Origin: Acanthaster planci
Taxonomy: Eukaryota > Echinodermata > Asteroidea > Valvatida > Acanthasteridae
NCBI RefSeq assembly: GCF_001949145.1
Contig: NW_019091465.1
Location: forward strand, 38,606 to 57,183
DNA length: 18,578 bases
Direction: 5' to 3'
The notes beneath the pieces are model-generated. The model ran no database searches, was not told the origin of the DNA, and worked only from the letters and a program-made list of their open reading frames with translations. Both the position numbers and the translations under genes were made by a program. Below, piece by piece: positions 1-9,541 of the stretch. Each line of letters starts with the position of its first letter. The first letter of the stretch is position 1.

Positions 1-157
1 ATGCAGGGGCGACAGCCTGCACGGACTGCCCGCCAGGTTATGCCTGCACAAACCACACCTATGCAGGCCGGATGGCTTGCTCAGCAGGATCCTATGCTAC
101 TGGCAAGGCCCTGTCGTGTACCGTCTGCACTGCCGGCTACTTCTGTCCAAGTACAAG
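1..157 (+). CDS. Exon 1 (partial at 5' end), cysteine-rich repeats
   Basis: Frame begins at base 3 and gives residues 1-51, plus two bases of codon 52. Seven Cys are visible in the blocks CTDCPPGYAC, ACSAGSYATG and CTVCTAGYFCPST, with one sequon (NHT). The exon ends at the donor aag|gtatgt in phase 2 (ag|g, Arg). It runs off the left edge, so its true start is not visible. The ATG at bases 1-3 is out of frame with the repeats, and the in-frame ATG at 72 lies inside a repeat, so neither is a credible start. Confidence 0.9.
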
Positions 158-1526
158 GTATGTACAAAGTGGTTTGAAAAATGTTCGCTTTACTTCTAGC
201 CAGCTGTGTACTTCTAAAGCCTGTTGTTCCTTGTCCCACCCCAAACTGCCCAAGTGCTCGTGTTTCTGCATTCAGCTTTGCCTTTGATGGTCATTATTTA
301 AACCCTTGAACACGTTTATTTAATACTCCATTTCTTTACCCAGGGCATGCCCAAACAGTTAAAAAATGGCTTCCATTTGAGCCTTGCATATTACAGACTA
401 TTAAGTAATGATAAACCTCACATCACAAGATTTTTACTTTGCTGGAACATACAATGAACACTGAAACAAAATAAAATAATTTCAACATACATGTAGGTGT
501 ATGTCATAGAACAAGCAAATGAACACGGCACTGGTAAAATACATTAAACCAAATTGACTCATTTTGTTCATTGTAAAACACAAATTGAGATGCTGATCAT
601 GTTGTCAAATTTAAGAAACCCATTGGGAAGAACTGGGAAATTCCTGTCCGGCTCCAGACTATGTTGGCATCCTAGTGCCATGACTCCGGAGATCAGCTTT
701 TGATTAAATTCAATATCCGTTAAATGTGAACAACAAAGGTAGTCAGATATTGGATTACTCATTTTGGCGTATTCCTGCTGTGGGAGAATGAACGTCGTTG
801 TTGCTGAATTTTGGAATTATAAATGAGGCTGGTTGTTTACCCTTTTCGAGACCCGAAGATCTCCGATGTCATAACTCCACTCTTTTTAAACCCTGGCACA
901 TACAAAACTGTACATCTGTGGAGTATGAATCCATCCTGTCAGCTTCTCAGAACATTTCTGATTGACATGTCTGTGAAACAAAACTTTGCATTATATTATT
1001 AAAAATAGTCTGATGTTCATTCAATCAGTTCAAGATGATCATTAGACATTACTTACAAAATTCCTGTGGGTTAAACAAGAAAAAAAGGTATTTGGATAAT
1101 GTCGGATAAAATGTTACAGGCGAGATGGGTCTTCTTTTAGGGTAAATGACTTTCAAAGGCACGCACTTTGACTTAAACTCAAGTAGGTTAAACATTGAAA
1201 TGGGGAGAATGCTTAATACTGGGTAGGATTTTATTTTACATTAGATAGGCATTTTTATTGTTATTATTTATTCGACCTCAACACAAATAACAAAATTTAT
1301 AACAAACGTACAGTACAAATGAAGTAAAATTTTACAAATAACAATCAGGGGCCTACAGCAAAAACAAAAAGAAAACAACAAGAGAATGAAAAATCAAGCA
1401 TATACGCGTCTGTAAACACGACAATAGGGGTGACGAGGCGAACATAGCCTACCAAATAGATGTATGCAAAGGAAATGTGAACACATTTTAAAATACAGTT
1501 TGCATTGTTGGTTATCTTCCTTTCAG
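158..1526 (+). other. Intron 1 (phase 2, 1369 bp)
   Basis: AT-rich non-coding sequence between donor gtatgt and acceptor tttcag. It holds a possible minus-strand retroelement tail near 1253-1400, listed separately, and one ACATGTA at 489. Nothing in either strand looks like a cysteine-rich exon; the short open frames here show no family resemblance. Confidence 0.85.
1253..1400 (-). repeat. Possible degenerate retroelement 3' tail
   Basis: Read on the minus strand, this AT-rich stretch ends in a run of AATAAATAATAACAATAAAAA type. It carries AATAAA and an adenine-rich terminus, like the tail of a LINE or SINE. No coding part is visible and no target duplication was found. Simple AT-rich intron sequence is the alternative. 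Confidence 0.3.
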
Positions 1527-1805
1527 GGATAACTCTGAGGTGGAGTGCGCCCCGGGAACCTACTCCTCTGAGGGTGCCACTCAGTGCCAGGTTTGCCCGG
1601 CGGGCTCCCAGTGTCCCCGGACAGACGGCCTGGACATCCGCAACTGTACCGAGGGAGAGTACAGTACGTCACAGAGCACAGCCTGCGTGGCGTGCCCAGC
1701 AGGCTTTGCCTGTCCTCAGACCAACAGTGACTACAAGGTGGCCTGCAGCAGTGGGTTCTACTCCACGGGACAGCAGAGCGAGTGCACGGGCTGCGATGCT
1801 GGCTT
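1527..1805 (+). CDS. Exon 2, three cysteine-rich repeat units
   Basis: Encodes the end of codon 52, residues 53-144, and two bases of codon 145. It is 279 bp, a symmetric phase 2-2 exon. Eleven Cys form three similar units: CAPGTYSS...CQVCPAGSQC, NCTEGEYSTSQ...CVACPAGFAC and CSSGFYSTGQ...CTGCDAG. The second unit carries the sequon NCT. The acceptor is tttcag|g and the donor ctt|gtaagt. The last unit is completed by exon 3, where the split Phe codon (tt|t) begins FFCPST. It is the best example in the window of three near-equal repeats in one exon. Confidence 0.93.
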
Positions 1806-2352
1806 GTAAGTCTCTTTACTGCAAGGGGGAAGGCGAATTTGTGTCATACTAATCATGCATATGCCCATGCAGTTACACCGGTATAATTCATCCATGGCCG
1901 TGCTTCACATTATAATGCCACATAATCTACAATTCAGATAACAGAGATTTACTCTGGTGTTGTGTAATTGAATATATCTCGCAAACTCTGGTTGCAAGAA
2001 AAACAGTGCGTAGGACTGACTTTACACCCCTTGGAGTTGACGGTGTACGGTACAAAGGAATCATTCATGTGTTGTTGGCTAAGTGCTAAAAAGTCATTAC
2101 AGCAAATATGTAATTTAGAAAATACTCTTTAGGGCATACTTTGAGCATGAAGGAAGTATTTTATGGAAACAGACTACATTTGTTGTCCTTTTATTTATTA
2201 ATTTGGTTTTCTTGGTCCAACTCATTTCAGGTTTTAGTTTAAAATAGTCTTTTTTTCAAGAAGGACTTTTGAATGCAATGTTTCAGCAAGGGCCTTTACG
2301 CACTGACATGATGCTTTTAATTTGTGTTTTTGGTTTGTTTTTCTACCATCAG
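1806..2352 (+). other. Intron 2 (phase 2, 547 bp)
   Basis: AT-rich, donor gtaagt, acceptor ccatcag. Two further AG dinucleotides lie just inside exon 3 (cccag at 2358-2362 and atcag at 2376-2380), but only the AG at 2351-2352 keeps the repeat frame. No repeat or exon recognised. Confidence 0.85.
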
Positions 2353-2481
2353 TTTCTGCCCCAGCACGTTTGTGGATCAGATGCTGGAGTGTCCCACCGG
2401 ATACTACTCCCTGGGCAATGCCTCTATCTGCACCGAGTGCCCAGCTGGCTACTACTGCACAAGCAAGGACGTGGCCCCCAG
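2353..2481 (+). CDS. Exon 3, one cysteine-rich repeat unit
   Basis: Encodes the end of codon 145, residues 146-187, and two bases of codon 188. It is 129 bp and symmetric 2-2. The joined junction reads CDAGF-FCPST, restoring the conserved A-G-F/Y-x-C motif, which fixes the acceptor at 2351-2352. It then has CPTGYYSLGNAS and CTECPAGYYC; NAS is a sequon. The donor is cag|gtagtt. Five Cys. Confidence 0.92.
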
Positions 2482-3623
2482 GTAGTTACCAGGGTTTAGA
2501 GAATTACATGTATGATTAGAGCCACTACTATTTCCCTGTCATATGCCTGTCCTGGACATGCTGGATGCTGTTTTTTCATTGGCCCAGAATGATCATGTGA
2601 CAGGATGGTATGACTGCATGCCACACTCATCATTAGACATTACATCAGCCGGCGTTGTATGACAACATGTGTATTCACTGACTTTGAATAGCTCCCTGCA
2701 GTGTTCGGGGTGATGCAGGGACCTTTGACTGCTAGCGTTCAGATATTCCTCTGTGGCCCTTAATTTCCCTTTGAAAAAGAAGTGAAAACATAAAGATGGA
2801 GATATGACAAAACAGTTAATCATTGGTGTACATGTAGGATACGACCTTTTGAATACCCTCACATAGTGCCCTCGGCTCCACCTCGGGTGCTAGATGCCCC
2901 TCAGGTTTTCAGAACATCATATCCCACCACAGCCGCCAACAATTGGTAGATATCCACTCATAGGCAACAACCAGGAGGCAGTCTGACTGAACCGTGTAAC
3001 CCAATGTACATCTGCCATCGACATAGGCGAAGACCACAATGCCACATATGCATGACATTTACATAGTTAGCTTTTTCACAGTTTTCTAAATGCCAAAGGT
3101 GTGAGAAAAAAATGCAGAGGTAGTACCCAGCACTGAATCAGAACGATGACAAAAACCGTACATGGAACAAGTGACGACCTCTGCAATAAACTTCACTGAG
3201 ATTTCATGTGGAAATGAGCTGCAGTTTTCGACTACACGCACGGTCGCCTGCCTACTGTAATTGCAAACAATGGCAAATCTTGCGGGGAATCTGAGCAAGG
3301 CAGTGCATGCAGGCTGGGCTCTTCCTACACCAGCTGCACAGCAGCCTGTGCACTCCCCTGTGTTTCCCATCTGATTGAGAGTTATTCTTGCATAAATGTA
3401 CCATCACATCGCTTCCCTGACATAAGAGGGGTGTGAGAATTCAGCTTTTTAGCTGATTTCAGCTTTTTGTTTAGTTGTTGACCCTGAATTTTAGCTTTTT
3501 TGTACACCTGGTCTGTCTGAATTATAGAAATATTGTACATTTCAGCTTTTTACTGGCTGTTTTCAGCTTTAATTTTAAGTGGCCACTCATACCCCTGTAA
3601 TGTTGCATTCAATCTTTTCCCAG
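2482..3623 (+). other. Intron 3 (phase 2, 1142 bp)
   Basis: Non-coding. The 3' part holds five scattered copies of TTCAGCTTTTT-like sequence (3440-3570, listed separately) before the acceptor tttcccag. ACATGTA occurs at 2506 and 2830. Two minus-strand open frames (2593-2862 and 3086-3370) show no recognisable domain. No mobile element recognised. Confidence 0.85.
3440..3570 (+). repeat. Dispersed TTCAGCTTTTT repeat before exon 4
   Basis: Copies start at about 3440, 3458, 3489 (TTTTAG variant), 3540 and 3561. Each joins a pyrimidine-flanked TTCAG or TTTAG to a T-run, so each resembles a weak splice acceptor. The real acceptor is 53 bases after the last copy. It could be a decoy or polypyrimidine-binding region, or only a decayed simple repeat. 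Confidence 0.55.
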
Positions 3624-3808
3624 TGACATGTGCCAGCCGGGAACCTACTCCCTGGGCACCCAGATAGCCTGTACCAACTGCAATCCGGGCTACTTCTGTT
3701 CGTCCATCTACTCCGGTCCCGTCAAGTGCCCCAGGGGTTACTACAGTGGCCTGAATGCGGTCAACTGCACCATCTGTGAGGCGGGGTACCAGTGCTCAGA
3801 TCAAACAG
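3624..3808 (+). CDS. Exon 4, two cysteine-rich repeat units
   Basis: Encodes the end of codon 188, residues 189-249, and the first base of codon 250. It is 185 bp, phase 2 in and phase 1 out, so this exon switches the gene from phase 2 to phase 1 introns. Eight Cys lie in two units, CQPGTYSLGTQ...CTNCNPGYFC and CPRGYYSG...CTICEAGYQC, with the sequon NCT. The acceptor is cccag|t and the donor cag|gtattg. Confidence 0.93.
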
Positions 3809-4403
3809 GTATTGTGAATGGCTGGTAAACATGGTCAACAATAAGGGCAGTTGCGCTGTGTATCATGTACATGTATACATTTTGATTACCAGCCCGTTAA
3901 ATTTTTTTTGTGAAAGTTTAAAGTCCAATTTTGTTAAAAATTGCATTTGACATAGGTTTGCATTGATGAATCTGTTTGAAACAGATCATGTGAGACTCTG
4001 TTGAATCAGCAGCGGTCGGCAAAAACTGATGTGTATTCAGGAAAGCACATTCTTTTTTTCAAACTTGAAATATTCATGTCTGACAGACTTGGATGGTTCA
4101 CATTTCTGCAATTCTGTCATTATTAAAATCCTTGCATCACTTACTATGGCAAGTTCCTCTGCTTTTATTTTCTGCTTCTTAACAACCTGTCTTCCTGAGG
4201 TTGGAGTTGGATTTCTAGTGAGGGATTTCCAGTTCACACAGTTTCTGGTGGAAGTTTAAGCAGATGAATGCAATAAAGAGCAAGACTGACAGCTGGAACC
4301 ATTGGTACTGACAATATTGTATAATGCCCCAAACATTTGTGCTAGAATGCCAACTCAATCCTCTACAGTCCTCCAAAATGTTTCCTTTTTTTTGCTTTGG
4401 CAG
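3809..4403 (+). other. Intron 4 (phase 1, 595 bp)
   Basis: AT-rich; polypyrimidine tract at 4381-4400, then the acceptor ttggcag. ACATGTA at 3869. Nothing else recognised. Confidence 0.85.
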
Positions 4404-4637
4404 TTCCCGAAGTCTGTCCCCCGGGCACCTGGTCGGAGGCCGGCTGGGTGGGCTGCAAGCCCTGCCAGGCTGGCTACACTTGTGATGAGGGTTCCACCAA
4501 GCCCAACCCGGACGCTGACATCTGCGAGCCTGGCGGCTGGTGTGACGGCAAGACCCGATATGAATGTCCGGCGGGGACCTACAACCCTTACAACGGATCT
4601 TCCTCACAGACCGACGCCTGCTTGCCCTGCCCCGCTG
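4404..4637 (+). CDS. Exon 5, cysteine-rich repeats with a GGWC variant
   Basis: Encodes the end of codon 250, residues 251-327, and the first base of codon 328. It is 234 bp and symmetric 1-1. The first unit is CPPGTWSEAG...CKPCQAGYTC. A variant block CEPGGWCDG follows, then CPAGTYNPYNGSS...CLPCPAG. Nine Cys, one sequon (NGS). The donor g|gtcagt splits the Gly codon of PAG, and exon 6 supplies FYC, completing the conserved motif. The 160-residue open frame on the opposite strand (4215-4697) is a shadow of this GC-rich exon. Confidence 0.94.
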
Positions 4638-5148
4638 GTCAGTATGAATATAGCTCAGTCCTTGGTTGATGTAGTATAATGAAGTTGCAAAATGCATGGT
4701 TGAAGCCAGAACTATTTATAGAAAGATTAGTGCAAACTTTAGACTTAGGAACAAAAATGGCTGTTCTTTGTGTGTGCACTGATGCATAATCCACCATTTT
4801 GGTTCTGACAATTGAGACAGTCATGTGCGCAACTCTCTCTATGAACAACTCTGGCCGGTTTTGTTCTCTAAAAATCTGAATGAGTGAAAGCAGGGACTCA
4901 ACCCTTTGGAGGGAAAATCACTCTGAGTTTAGATTGAAATACATGTACTTGTGGAAACTAGTGTGAAATCTTGATCTTTTTTGATCACTTCAATTTTGCT
5001 CAAATTTGTCTGGTCCCCAGTTTTCATCAGAAGGAGCGATTTCATAATCAAATGAAGTGAATAGTAACTCTGCATATATGACTTTAATTCATCTGAAAAA
5101 TCCTTGCACGTATGAAAATTTCAACATTGAGGAAATGGTATTCACCTG

Positions 5149-5164
5149 TTTTTTTTTTTTTTTT
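5149..5164 (+). repeat. Poly-T run (16 T)
   Basis: Sixteen consecutive T. It could be a simple tract or the reversed poly(A) tail of an old minus-strand retrocopy; no gene-like sequence follows it on the right-hand side. Confidence 0.9.
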
Positions 5165-5449
5165 ACATGACCTTTTCCAAATCTAATTTGAGTGCACACC
5201 ATGTGCTGTAGACTCTTACAAATTGTTCCACGTGGCACAAAATATGAGCGCATGTATCTCTGCCTCCTGGAAAGCTTACATCACAGAGGGTCATGACCAA
5301 AGAGGGGAAGGGGTACAGACCCCAAGTGCTTTCCATCCCCCCACTACCCCGTCCTGCCTCAGTTTGAAATCTTGAAGTGAGTGGAAGCTGCATTCAAACT
5401 GGCGCCTTCTATATGAATGGCACATCCTGTGCAAGTCTTGCTGTTTCTC

Positions 5450-5718
5450 AAGGCGCCATTTCAAAATTGACTAAAGGATCTGGCCATTCGACCGATAAAT
5501 AAGTAATAACAGTGACTTGTGTTGATTGAATAATGGAGGGGGGTGTTGCTCCACTGAAACCACATAGCCTTGGAGGTAATGCAACATAAAGGCATTTATC
5601 AGTTAGAATTGGCCACTTGAGAACACTTCACCTGATAGCCAACCGATAATGAATGTATCGGTCAGACCATTCTGTCTGACACCTACCTCACAAGAATTTT
5701 GAAATGAAACGGTGCCTT
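5450..5718. mobile_element. Degenerate foldback (MITE-like) element
   Basis: The outer arms match in inverted orientation: AAGGCGCCATTTCAAAATT at 5450-5468 against 5695-5718, whose complement reads AAGGCACCG, a 4-base insertion, then TTTCAAAATT. A second inner pair, TGGCCATTCGACCGATAAAT near 5479 against about 5594-5615, is also inverted. GACCGATA/TATCGGTC occurs again at about 5488 and 5658. No clear target duplication was found, so it is an old non-autonomous element or a local foldback. Confidence 0.5.
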
Positions 5719-5750
5719 AAATTTACGTTTGTCTTTATTTTTGGCTGCAG

Positions 5751-5858
5751 GATTCTATTGTAAGGGCACCGGTAACACAGACTACATCAACAGTCTATGC
5801 CCAACGGGGCACTATTGCCCGGTTGGTACCACGTATGAGACTGCATTCCCTTGCCCAG
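5751..5858 (+). CDS. Exon 6, single short repeat unit
   Basis: Encodes the end of codon 328, residues 329-363, and the first base of codon 364. At 108 bp it is the smallest exon, symmetric 1-1. It reads FYCKG, CPTGHYCPVGT and PCPG, four Cys in all. The left intron cuts the Gly of PAG|FYC and the right intron cuts the Gly of PCPG|GTY, so the exon is exactly the short half-module between the two recurring intron positions. There is no start codon in it. Acceptor ctgcag|g, donor cag|gtaagg. Confidence 0.93.
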
Positions 5859-6514
5859 GTAAGGAAAGGATACCGGTGAGAAAACAAGTTGTAGAATAGC
5901 ATGAAATGTATACTTCAGAGGTTATATAATAGGACGTTAACTGTAGGCCCTAGTAGAGCAATTGTAGAGAAGTGCGTGTGAATTTGTAATGAAGTCTATA
6001 AAGATGAAAAGGCTGTGATATTGGTTGGGTTGGTTTGGTTTGGTTTATTTCCATTCATCACTATTAGAACATACAGAAACAATGTTATTACAGAATGAAA
6101 TAAAAGATATGAAATATTGGTGAAGATGCTTCTTTATGGGGGAGACATCCTTTTTTTGGCGTAGATTAAGGACCATGCTTTGGATGCTATATGTAGGTTT
6201 TTGAAAAGTCATATACCCTCTGTATCTTTCTGTATTTTTACCCAAATAGAAGTAGTCTTCGTAGAAATAGAAGTAGTATTGGGACCTCTCACATAGCCTG
6301 TGCAGTGACTAGAAATTTGACGCAATTCTCCTGGCATAAGATACTTCTAAAAAAGAAATATTGTTGTATTTTTTTCTGGTACTGCTATTTTATCATTTTG
6401 AATATTTTCAATGTAAATGTTCAAGTGGACTGGTTCAAATATAATCCCAATTGCCCTGTAATGTTTCTTTGTAATGGACTTTAACCTTTGACCCGTGACC
6501 TTGAATGCCCATAG
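5859..6514 (+). other. Intron 6 (phase 1, 656 bp)
   Basis: AT-rich. It holds a GGTTT-rich tract and possible retroelement tail at 6023-6112, listed separately. The acceptor ccatag has a weak pyrimidine tract but gives the only in-frame join (PCPG-GTYND). Confidence 0.82.
6023..6112 (-). repeat. GGTTT-repeat tract with possible retroelement tail
   Basis: On the plus strand GGTTGGGTTGGTTTGGTTTGG runs into TTTATTTCC and an AT-rich stretch. On the minus strand this ends in AAATAAACCAAACCAAACCAACCCAACC, like the simple-repeat 3' end of a SINE or LINE. No body of an element or target duplication was seen. Confidence 0.35.
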
Positions 6515-6698
6515 GTGGGACCTACAATGACCTGACCAACCAATCGTCAGAGTTCATCGCCTGTAAGGAGTGTCCAGCGGGCTACTACTGCCCCCAGGGC
6601 AGCTCTGACTACGAGTCCAATGAGTGCCCCCGGGGGTTCTACTGCTTAGCCGGCCAGGCGTCGGGGACCAACAATGCCTGCCCGCTCGGATACTATGG
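6515..6698 (+). CDS. Exon 7, cysteine-rich repeats
   Basis: Encodes the end of codon 364, residues 365-424, and two bases of codon 425. It is 184 bp, phase 1 in and phase 2 out. Blocks are GTYND (with sequon NQS nearby), CKECPAGYYCPQGS, CPRGFYCLAGQ and CPLGYYG. Six Cys. The donor gg|gtactt at 6699 is chosen because gg joins c of exon 8 as Gly and restores the frame. Reading on past it gives SHTGLNLCE and a stop at 6739, the intron. Confidence 0.92.
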
Positions 6699-7333
6699 GT
6701 ACTTTGCTGACAGCCACACTGGGCTCAATCTTTGTGAATAGTTGAAATGTTCATTTTATTGAACATTGGGTGATTTTTCTCTTCCTTTTAAGCAGTACAC
6801 TGGACATGCCAAAACTTCAGTTATCATTGAATTGCTGTGTTAAATCTCGCTTCACATTACGAAACCTGTCAAAACTGACTTTGGCTGGCCAAGAGAGGAT
6901 GGGATTCTACAACATATTAAACTTTGTTGTCTCCTCCCCAAAAACCCCTAAAATTAAAAAGTTGTACCTCTATCTTACCTACCTGACTATAAATGAGGTT
7001 CTGAATTTTTATCCATCCTAATTTTATCCCTTCTGGAATTCTATCCTCCATCGTAGGGACCTTGAGACATGACCTAAAAACAAAACCTTGCTGGAGTAGC
7101 CCTGTAAATTATGAGTTTTTGGTTGGTTTGCTGCCAGACTTGGTGCCTTTTCCTCTATGCTCTTTGGGAGGGGTGCAGAGAATAAACTGCCAATAACTCT
7201 CTTTCTTATTGATTGTTACTTCAATGTGTTCACTTTGCCATCTGTGTAGCAAGGAGCGTGGTACATGATTTGATATTCAGTGGTCGCTCATATGTCACGA
7301 ATGCGCATAATTGATAACGTCTTTCATTTCCAG
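6699..7333 (+). other. Intron 7 (phase 2, 635 bp)
   Basis: AT-rich, donor gtactt, acceptor catttccag. This is the only phase 2 intron after exon 4. An open frame at 6770-7021 has no recognisable content. No mobile element recognised. Confidence 0.85.
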
Positions 7334-7560
7334 CGACGAGCTCGGGTTTGCCAATTCCACCCAGTGCATCATATGCCCCGTTGGCCATTACTGTCCCCAT
7401 GGTAGTGCCACCAATCCAACCACGTCTCCCACCCCTTGCGAACCGGGTACCTACAACCCCGATGAGGGGGCGGGGCATCAGTACAACTGTCGGCTTTGTG
7501 ATCGTGGGAGGTCCTGCCCGCTCTCAGGACTGAGCAACAGCTCACACCCATGTGCTGAAG
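7334..7560 (+). CDS. Exon 8, cysteine-rich repeats
   Basis: Encodes the end of codon 425, residues 426-500, and the first base of codon 501. It is 227 bp, phase 2 in and phase 1 out. Blocks are CIICPVGHYCPHGS, CEPGTYNPDEG, CRLCDRGRSCPLSG and PCAEG. Eight Cys and two sequons (NST, NSS). The CDRGRSC block departs from the usual C-x-A/P-G-Y-Y-C, with Arg in place of the aromatic. The donor gaag|gtatgt splits the Gly, which exon 9 completes as G-FYC. Confidence 0.94.
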
Positions 7561-8017
7561 GTATGTAGAAAAAAAATTGCCTCAGTGTGATAATCACAGT
7601 GAAAAATAAGAGTGTCAGTGAGACATTGTGTCTAAACATTCTTGAAGTGTTTCAAGGATGGACTTGCACCGGGGAAATGTAAATTAATTTTGGAGTTTTA
7701 CCCTGCTACTTCTAATTCATTCCTGGCCCTTGATAAGCTAAGCTTTCCAAAATGAGGCTGTTTATTTTGATTCTAATTTGTTGATTGAAATGACAAGATA
7801 CAAGTACAGGATGCATTTAAACCAGGTTTTTACCAGTCCTCTGAATTTTGATGCCACAATATTACAGGACAACTTCCATAGCTGGAGTTAATTCTGGTCA
7901 AGTATCTCTTTTCATGATTTGGTTTTTCACAAAAGGAAATAACAGTATCAGATGTAAAGACATTTAGATTTTTCAAAATTTTTCTGCATACTCATAAATG
8001 TGGATTTTATTTTGCAG
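7561..8017 (+). other. Intron 8 (phase 1, 457 bp)
   Basis: The shortest complete intron. AT-rich, with a strong pyrimidine tract before tttgcag. Nothing else recognised. Confidence 0.85.
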
Positions 8018-8155
8018 GATTTTACTGTCCAAACGGGACCATTACCAATGACCAGTTTCCCTGCCCTCCGGGGACATACACCGGATCAACTGAGCTGACG
8101 TCCTCAGAGGAATGCTCACCGTGTCCTGCTGGGAAGTACTGTACCTGGGCAACAG
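8018..8155 (+). CDS. Exon 9, one cysteine-rich repeat unit
   Basis: Encodes the end of codon 501, residues 502-546, and the first base of codon 547. It is 138 bp and symmetric 1-1, with no start codon of its own. Blocks are FYCPNGT (sequon NGT), PCPPGTYTG and CSPCPAGKYCTWATG. Five Cys. It shows the full two-part module, a short FYCP block followed by the GTY...C-x2-C-PAG block, framed by phase 1 introns on Gly. Acceptor tgcag|g, donor cag|gtatga. Confidence 0.93.
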
Positions 8156-8476
8156 GTATGACAAGACGACTGAAAATATGGATTGGACTGACAGACCATT
8201 AATAGCATATCAGTTCTGTTACCTCTGAGGACTTTTATCAATCATGGTTGTGTCCTCAGAGTAAGCTACCCTTTCGTCCCTGAAGAGCAGGCAAATAAAG
8301 GCCTGGCCGCAATAATGACAGTTTGCCAGGTCAGCGGCATTCACGAACTAATTTTAGTCCTTAGTTACTGGCTAACAGCCTGCTTAGAAGGTTCATCTCC
8401 AGCATGACAGTGCCTCTTTACTATGTCAATTCTACGCTAATATGATACAGCTGTTGAGTTTGCAAAGTACATTGTA

Positions 8477-9334
8477 CAGTAAAATCTCGATACGTCGAAG
8501 CTCAGGGGATGGGACGAAAAGTTCGAGTTATCCAACGTTTGAGTTATCAAAAGTTACATGCTTCAGTGCACATGCAATCTTACTGGCTTACGGCAGTTGG
8601 CGTGCAAGCTGAGTCAAACACGAAGTGGATTTTAGGCTATCCCTACTGTGCAAGTTTTCCTCAAACATCATCATTAAACATGTTTTTATGTGGTACATTA
8701 ATAAATGATAAACCAATGAAGTTATGTACCGGTACCTGTCTAGTGTCTAGGTCTTGAGAATTCATTCTTTTGCTTTGCTTGATCGGGCTGTTACCGCATA
8801 CTGCAGCGCGCGAGCTGTGCCAGTCGGTCAGGGTTTCCGTGCTGGGTCATGTGATACATGTACTTGCTTGATTTAGGCTTCATCCGAATCTCTTGTCTAG
8901 AGCTAGGTCTTGGTATTCACTCCATTGGAAATGCATGGAGACGCGCAGACAATAGACCTAGCCGTAACTCCGGAAGCCCATTTCAGACACGGCCTTTTTT
9001 ACGGTTGCGGTTGATGCCAACCCAGTGCTTGTCGACGTGACAATGGCAGCCCGTGTGAACATGCTCGGCTCATCAAAGAAAAGTTGTGCGCGTGACAGTA
9101 ATGACTCATAATGAAGGCAAGCGTTCTTTCATCACTTTTTATTCATCATTCTTCAGTGTTTTTTTTTAATTGGCCTACCAAATCTTCGAGATAAGCGGCT
9201 TTAGTGGTATTGACGTTTCGAGTTGCAGATAGTTTATTGTACATAAGGGCCTATTCATGTGTCGGGAATACAGAAAGATGTCGAAGTAAATGGAGTTTCG
9301 ACTTAACAGGCTTCAACTTAGCGAGATTTTACTG
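8477..9334. mobile_element. Non-autonomous DNA transposon, pogo/Tigger-like ends (858 bp)
   Basis: The left end CAGTAAAATCTCG is repeated inverted at the right end (CGAGATTTTACTG), and both are flanked by TA (8475-8476 and 9335-9336), the Tc1/mariner-type target duplication. Inside the ends, TCGAAG and further TTCGAGTTATC / TTCGACTTAA words recur, as in the CAGTNNAACCTCGNNNNNNCGAA ends typical of pogo/Tigger elements. No transposase-like reading frame is present; the frame at 8509-8757 matches nothing known to me. The family name is inferred from the ends alone. Confidence 0.78.
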
Positions 9335-9352
9335 TATTTTACCATACTGTAC

Positions 9353-9541
9353 CAGTGTTGTAGTCAAGACCACTTAAGACCTTCACAAGACCAGACACAA
9401 GACCAGATGCAAGTAACAGGGTGAACAATGGCAAAGGAAAGCTTTTGTTGCAGTTCATTTGAATAGCTTCTTGCTTGAATTCAGACTGAAGGTCTTGTGT
9501 TGGTCTTGCGAAGGTCTTAAGTGGTCTCGACTACAACACTG
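9353..9541. mobile_element. Foldback MITE, hAT-like ends (189 bp)
   Basis: The left arm at 9353-9405 reads CAGTGTTGTAGTC, AGACCACTTAAGACCTTC and so on. It matches the complement of the right arm (about 9491-9541) nearly base for base, over roughly 50 bp. The ends CAGTGTTG fit the CAG-type ends of hAT elements. The flanking 8-mers TACTGTAC and ATGTGTAC share only the last five bases, so the target duplication is unclear. It is too short to encode a transposase. Confidence 0.8.

Larger units (their letters stand above)
4638..5750 (+). other. Intron 5 (phase 1, 1113 bp)
   Basis: Donor gtcagt, acceptor ggctgcag. It contains a 16-base T run (5149-5164) and a degenerate inverted-repeat element at 5450-5718, both listed separately. 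ACATGTA at 4941. No exon seen. Confidence 0.85.

Noticed and set aside
1505-1852. 115-residue Arg/Ala-rich plus-strand frame over exon 2
   Set aside because: Out of phase with exons 1 and 3 and without repeat motifs; a frame-shifted shadow of exon 2.
4215-4697. 160-residue open frame on the minus strand
   Set aside because: It lies antisense to exon 5, has no recognisable domain, and its basic, proline-rich content is typical of a complement of GC-rich Cys/Gly/Pro codons.
5401-5460. GGCGCC pair as an extra MITE end
   Set aside because: TGGCGCCTT near 5400 is inverted to AAGGCGCCA at 5450 but only for about 10 bases, too short to call separately.
8509-8757. Possible transposase remnant in the pogo/Tigger-like element
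   Set aside because: The 82-residue frame shows no helix-turn-helix or DDE-type pattern that I can see.
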